From Leucobacter sp. cx-328 (GTDB taxonomy: Bacteria; Actinomycetota; Actinomycetes; Actinomycetales; Microbacteriaceae): DNA of 64,000 bases. Where the stretch lies: contig NZ_JACVMX010000003.1 of NCBI RefSeq assembly GCF_014530035.1, positions 186,001 through 250,000 on the forward strand. Direction: 5' to 3'. Positions 60,462-64,000 of the stretch are shown piece after piece. Every line of letters begins with the position of its first letter. Within the stretch, counting starts at the first letter, position 1. The notes beneath the pieces were generated by a model. That model searched no databases. It was given only the letters and a program-made list of their open reading frames with translations, and was not told where the DNA came from. Made by a program: the position numbers and the translations under genes.

Positions 60462-62651
60462 TCAGGACTTTGCGAGGTTTTCGAGCCTTCCACTCTCGCC
60501 GTACTGCACCAATCGGGCGGCGAGAATTGGATGCTCCGTCAGCGCAGGGTCGGCTGCGAGCAATGCTTCGGCAACGTCACGCGCGTGGGCGATGATGTCA
60601 CCGTCCTTCGTGACACGAAGCAGCTTCAGGGTTGAACCGTTACCCGACTGCACCGTACCGAGAATGTCGCCCTCTCGACGCAGCTCCAGGTCGATCTCAG
60701 CGAGCACGAAGCCATCGCTCGTAGCGGCGACTGCTTCGATCCGCTCTCGGGCTTTGGTGCCCTGTTCAGCAGTGGTCATCAGCAGGCACAGACCGGGATG
60801 CTCGCCACGACCGACACGGCCGCGCAACTGGTGGAGCTGGGAGACGCCGAAGCGATCCGCGTCCCGCACAATCATGATTGATGCGTTCGGTACGTTGACG
60901 CCGACCTCGATGACGGTCGTGGCGACAAGGATGTTGGTGCGCCCGCTGGAGAACTCCCCCATGACACGGTCTTTTTCATCGCTCGGCATCGCACCCGTAA
61001 GCGCTTCGATCTGCATGCCCTCAAACTGCGGCATCGAACGGAGCCACGCCACGGTCTCCATGACGTTTGCCATGGGCTTTGCTGCCTTACCGTCTTCTGC
61101 GTCTTCAGGTGACGCAGCCTCGGGATCCTCTGCTTTGCCGCCAGGTTCGATCGCGGGACACACCACGTACACCTGGCGACCGGATGCGATGTCTTCGGCA
61201 GACCGTGCCCACACGCGTGCCGCGCGCCGCGGCATCTCAAGCTCCGGCACAACAAACGTCTCAATTCCCTGGCGTCCAGGCGGCAGCTCACGGATCGTCA
61301 GCGTTTCGAGATCACCAAAGGCCGTCAGCGCGATCGTGCGCGGAATCGGCGTTGCTGTCATCGCGAGAACGTGCGGCTGCGCACCCTTTTGACGCAGAGT
61401 CTCACGCTGCTCCACACCGAACCGGTGCTGCTCATCGACGACGATGAGACCAAGGTCGTAGAAGGACACCGTGTCACTGAGAAGCGCGTGGGTACCGACG
61501 GCGATCCGCGCTGTCCCAGACGCGAGTGACAATAGCGCGCGCTTGCGCTCAGCCGCAGGCATCTTGCCGGTGAGCAACACTGGGTTGAGCCTCGCGGTGA
61601 GATCCGGGCCGAGCGCCTCGACAATCGAGCGAAAATGCTGCCCTGCCAGCACCTCGGTCGGTGCAAGCATTGCGCTCTGGCCGCCGTCCTCAGCGACCTG
61701 GAGCATCGCGCGCAACGCCACGAGCGTCTTGCCCGAACCCACCTCGCCCTGGAGCAGGCGGTGCATGGGGCGTTCCGAATCCATTTCAGCGCGGATCACC
61801 TGACCCACCGCGCGCTGATCGCCCGTGAGTGAGAACGGCAGCGCATCATCGAACGCGTCGAGCAGGCCGCCGCTCACCGCGCTGCGCGCCCGACTCTCAG
61901 CAATCTGCATCCGCATGCGTCGCGCAAGGAGCGCGAGCTGCAGGTCGAACGCCTCGCGGAAACGCAGGCTCTGCTGCGCGCGCTGCCAGTCAGCGTCCCG
62001 CTTCGGGCGGTGGATGAGTTCGATCGCCTGGCCGAGCGGCAAGATACCTTCGGTACGCTGCACCTCGGCCGGGAGCGGATCTTCAATCGGGCCAAGTGCA
62101 TCGAGCACGAGCTCCACGGAGCTCTGGATCGTCCACGTCGGCACCTGCGACGTCGCTGGGTAAATCGGTACCGGAGTTTCAGACCACGCCTTCGCCGCTG
62201 CTTCATCAAGCAACTCGGCACCCGGGGCCTCATCTGGGTCATCGAACAGCTGATAATCAGGATGCTGCAGCTGCAAGCGGCCCTGGTACGCATTCACTTT
62301 GCCGGCGAACGTTCCGCGCACGCCGGGCTTGAGCTTTTCTGCTTGCCACTTCTGGTTGAAGAACGTGAGCGCGAGGGTGCCGACGCCATCGGTGATCCGC
62401 ACCTCGGTCAGCACGCCATTGCGTCGCTGCATGCGCCGCTCACGCACGTCGAGCACCTGCGCGACAACCGCAACCTGTTCACCAATCGGGAGCGAATTCA
62501 ACGGCGTCAGCTCGCCACGCTTCGAGTACCGGCGCGGTACATGATCAAGCAATTCACGGGCGGTGCGGATCGCGAACGCCTTCTCAAGCGCCTTCGCGGT
62601 GCGCGCGCCGACCACGTCTGCGATGCCGGAATCGAGCGTGACGGAAACCAT
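60462..62651 (-). CDS. recG: ATP-dependent DNA helicase RecG
   Basis: A 729-residue helicase, a usual length. After the N-terminal wedge/OB-fold domain the motifs are GEVGSGKTLVALRAML near residue 302 (motif I), VVDEQHRFGVEQRE near 404 (motif II, DEQH form), ATPIPRTIALTAFGD (motif III) and VATTVIEVGVNVPNASIMIV with DRFGVSQLHQLRGRVGRGEH (motifs V-VI). RecG remodels stalled forks and branched DNA. In relatives it often precedes rsmD on the same strand; here rsmD is on the other strand after a phosphatase gene. Confidence 0.96.
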   Translation of the reverse strand: MVSVTLDSGIADVVGARTAKALEKAFAIRTARELLDHVPRRYSKRGELTPLNSLPIGEQVAVVAQVLDVRERRMQRRNGVLTEVRITDGVGTLALTFFNQKWQAEKLKPGVRGTFAGKVNAYQGRLQLQHPDYQLFDDPDEAPGAELLDEAAAKAWSETPVPIYPATSQVPTWTIQSSVELVLDALGPIEDPLPAEVQRTEGILPLGQAIELIHRPKRDADWQRAQQSLRFREAFDLQLALLARRMRMQIAESRARSAVSGGLLDAFDDALPFSLTGDQRAVGQVIRAEMDSERPMHRLLQGEVGSGKTLVALRAMLQVAEDGGQSAMLAPTEVLAGQHFRSIVEALGPDLTARLNPVLLTGKMPAAERKRALLSLASGTARIAVGTHALLSDTVSFYDLGLIVVDEQHRFGVEQRETLRQKGAQPHVLAMTATPIPRTIALTAFGDLETLTIRELPPGRQGIETFVVPELEMPRRAARVWARSAEDIASGRQVYVVCPAIEPGGKAEDPEAASPEDAEDGKAAKPMANVMETVAWLRSMPQFEGMQIEALTGAMPSDEKDRVMGEFSSGRTNILVATTVIEVGVNVPNASIMIVRDADRFGVSQLHQLRGRVGRGEHPGLCLLMTTAEQGTKARERIEAVAATSDGFVLAEIDLELRREGDILGTVQSGNGSTLKLLRVTKDGDIIAHARDVAEALLAADPALTEHPILAARLVQYGESGRLENLAKS

Positions 62652-62770
62652 GCCTCCAGGCTACGCGGTCAGCGGGTCAGGATATTGACAGCTTGCCGCA
62701 CGCCGCATAATCACCCGCATTCGTTACACTCTCAGCACAAGACTCAGAACAATCGAGATAGGGACGCCAC

Positions 62771-63574
62771 ATGAGCCAGCATCCGCACCGCACAGTTTCT
62801 CTCGCGACCGCGCCGAACATGCGCACGCTTGGTGGCCTTGAGGTGTCAGGTGGGCGAATCCGTGACGGTGTGATTTTCCGTTCAGCGACCCTCGCGCACC
62901 TGTCCGACGCTGATGGCCTGGCATTCACAGATCTCGGAATCAGGCTGGTGTTTGATCTGCGCACCAAAGGCGAATGCGCGGCGCAGCCAGACCGTCTGCC
63001 AGCCGGTATAGATCTCGTGAATCTCGATGTCCTCGCAGATAGCCCGGTTGATCTCGCCGCAAGCATGGCGATGCTGGATACGGATCCTGCCGCAACGAAT
63101 GCGATGCTCGCTAGCGGCAAAGCGGTCTCGATGCTCGAACATTCCTACTGCGATATCGTCTCGCAGCCTTCCGCGCGGTGGGCGTACCGGACGTTCTTCG
63201 AGACGCTGTCCGAGCCTGGCGAAACTCGCACCGCGCTGTTCCACTGCACGACTGGCAAAGACCGCACCGGCTGGGCAGCTGCCGCACTACTTCTACTCCT
63301 CGGAGCAGAAGATGAGACGGTGCGCGCCGACTACCTGCAGACGAACGTCGATCTACTTCCTGCGCTTCGGCCGTTACTCGACAAGGCCGCCGCGGCTGGC
63401 ATTGATCCTGATCTCTTGCTCCCAGTGTTGTCCGTGCAGGACAGCTTCCTCGATGCCGCATTGGGTGAAGTTGAACAGCGCTTCGGGTCAATGCAGGGCT
63501 ACTTCACCGAGGGGCTCGGACTCAGCAAGTGCCGCATCGACGCGCTGCGCGAACGGTTCGTCGTCTCGAACTGA
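62771..63574 (+). CDS. Tyrosine-protein phosphatase (Y_phosphatase3 family)
   Basis: A 267-residue phosphatase. The active-site loop is FHCTTGKDRTGWAAA at about residue 157, the HC-x5-R form with GKDRTG. The N-terminal NMRTLGGLEVSGGRIRDGVI and FRSATLAHLSDADGLAF match the Y_phosphatase3 (MptpB-like) family, and VFDLRTKGECAAQPDRLPAG is the D-L-R motif. The downstream rsmD gene starts 14 bases after its stop. The role is unknown; mycobacterial members are secreted, but no signal peptide is seen here. Confidence 0.92.
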   Translation: MSQHPHRTVSLATAPNMRTLGGLEVSGGRIRDGVIFRSATLAHLSDADGLAFTDLGIRLVFDLRTKGECAAQPDRLPAGIDLVNLDVLADSPVDLAASMAMLDTDPAATNAMLASGKAVSMLEHSYCDIVSQPSARWAYRTFFETLSEPGETRTALFHCTTGKDRTGWAAAALLLLLGAEDETVRADYLQTNVDLLPALRPLLDKAAAAGIDPDLLLPVLSVQDSFLDAALGEVEQRFGSMQGYFTEGLGLSKCRIDALRERFVVSN

Positions 63575-63588
63575 AATACACTTGAGGT

Positions 63589-64000
63589 GTGACCAGAATC
63601 ATCGCAGGAGCAGCCGGCTCGCTCACGCTCGACGTCCCCAAGGCAGGCACTCGGCCAACGAGTGACCGCGTACGTGAGGCACTCTTTTCGAGTCTTGAAG
63701 CCTGGGACATGCTCAAGGGCGTCAATGTCCTTGACTTGTACGCCGGTTCTGGCGCACTCGGGTTTGAGGCCATCAGTCGCGGTGCTGCCGAACTCGATCT
63801 TGTCGAGAAACACGGGCCTGCGGCGCAAATCGTTGCACGAAATGCGACGAAGATTCAGGCGTCGCTGCGCGGATCCGCACCTCGTATCGACGTTCACCGC
63901 CAGGCAGCGGCCAGCTACCTTGCAGGCTGCGCTGAGACCCCGTTGTGGGACGTGGTGTTTATCGACCCGCCCTACGACCTTGGCGAGGCAGAACTCGTCG
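63589..64000 (+). CDS. rsmD: 16S rRNA (guanine966-N2)-methyltransferase RsmD (partial)
   Basis: The first 137 codons from GTG 63589 to the window edge. Visible features are MTRIIAGAAGSLTLDVPKAG, the VNVLDLYAGSGALGFEAISR SAM-binding segment and the catalytic DPPY in DVVFIDPPYDLGEAEL near residue 125. It methylates G966 of 16S rRNA. It probably shares a transcript with the phosphatase gene 14 bases upstream. Confidence 0.95.
   Translation, partial: MTRIIAGAAGSLTLDVPKAGTRPTSDRVREALFSSLEAWDMLKGVNVLDLYAGSGALGFEAISRGAAELDLVEKHGPAAQIVARNATKIQASLRGSAPRIDVHRQAAASYLAGCAETPLWDVVFIDPPYDLGEAELV

Overview
The window is a high-GC actinobacterial chromosome segment. Gene order, leaderless or GTG starts and protein content suggest a member of the Microbacteriaceae, possibly Leucobacter-like; the genus is an inference from gene content only. 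No rRNA, tRNA, CRISPR array, integrase or intact transposase was seen.

Layout. 1-20.4 kb is mostly core: a DUF1990 gene cut by the window edge, lepA, rpsT, an HPP membrane protein, holA, comEC-comEA, leuS, pabB with a divergent class IV aminotransferase, and a complete cydABDC operon (cytochrome bd oxidase plus its assembly ABC exporter). Three orphan genes, two with helix-turn-helix domains, lie between comEA and leuS. 20.7-22.8 kb holds a coupled pair (APP1-type phosphatase, FUSC-type transporter). 22.9-31.3 kb is the trmD-rimM-khpA-rpsP-ffh-ftsY-smc cluster, transcribed leftwards.

In many relatives smc directly follows coaD-DUF177-rpmF-rnc-mutM. Here that second half lies at 53.1-56.2 kb on the same strand, so about 21.7 kb (31.4-53.1 kb) separates mutM from smc. 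The left part of this block (31.4-41.3 kb) holds stress, regulatory and surface genes, including a large LANTG-anchored coiled-coil/CAP protein, and several broken genes: a sunset-domain C-terminus, a frameshifted DUF1963-like gene and an orphan mutM zinc-finger fragment. The right part (41.5-52.6 kb) looks like a defence island: two tandem paralogous HTH proteins, a small XRE regulator resembling restriction-modification controller (C) proteins with an upstream C-box-like operator, a 1170-residue SIR2-domain protein, a convergent HEPN-like protein with an RNGIVH motif, an unrecognised acidic protein, a DUF262/DUF1524 (GmrSD-like) protein and an excisionase-like HTH protein beside the mutM 3' end.

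53.1-64 kb returns to housekeeping genes (mutM, rnc, rpmF, DUF177, coaD, recG, rsmD), interrupted by an ABC transporter/two-component system operon and a tyrosine phosphatase gene. The most novel point is the controller-type switch placed just upstream of the SIR2 effector, inside an insertion that splits a conserved operon at mutM.
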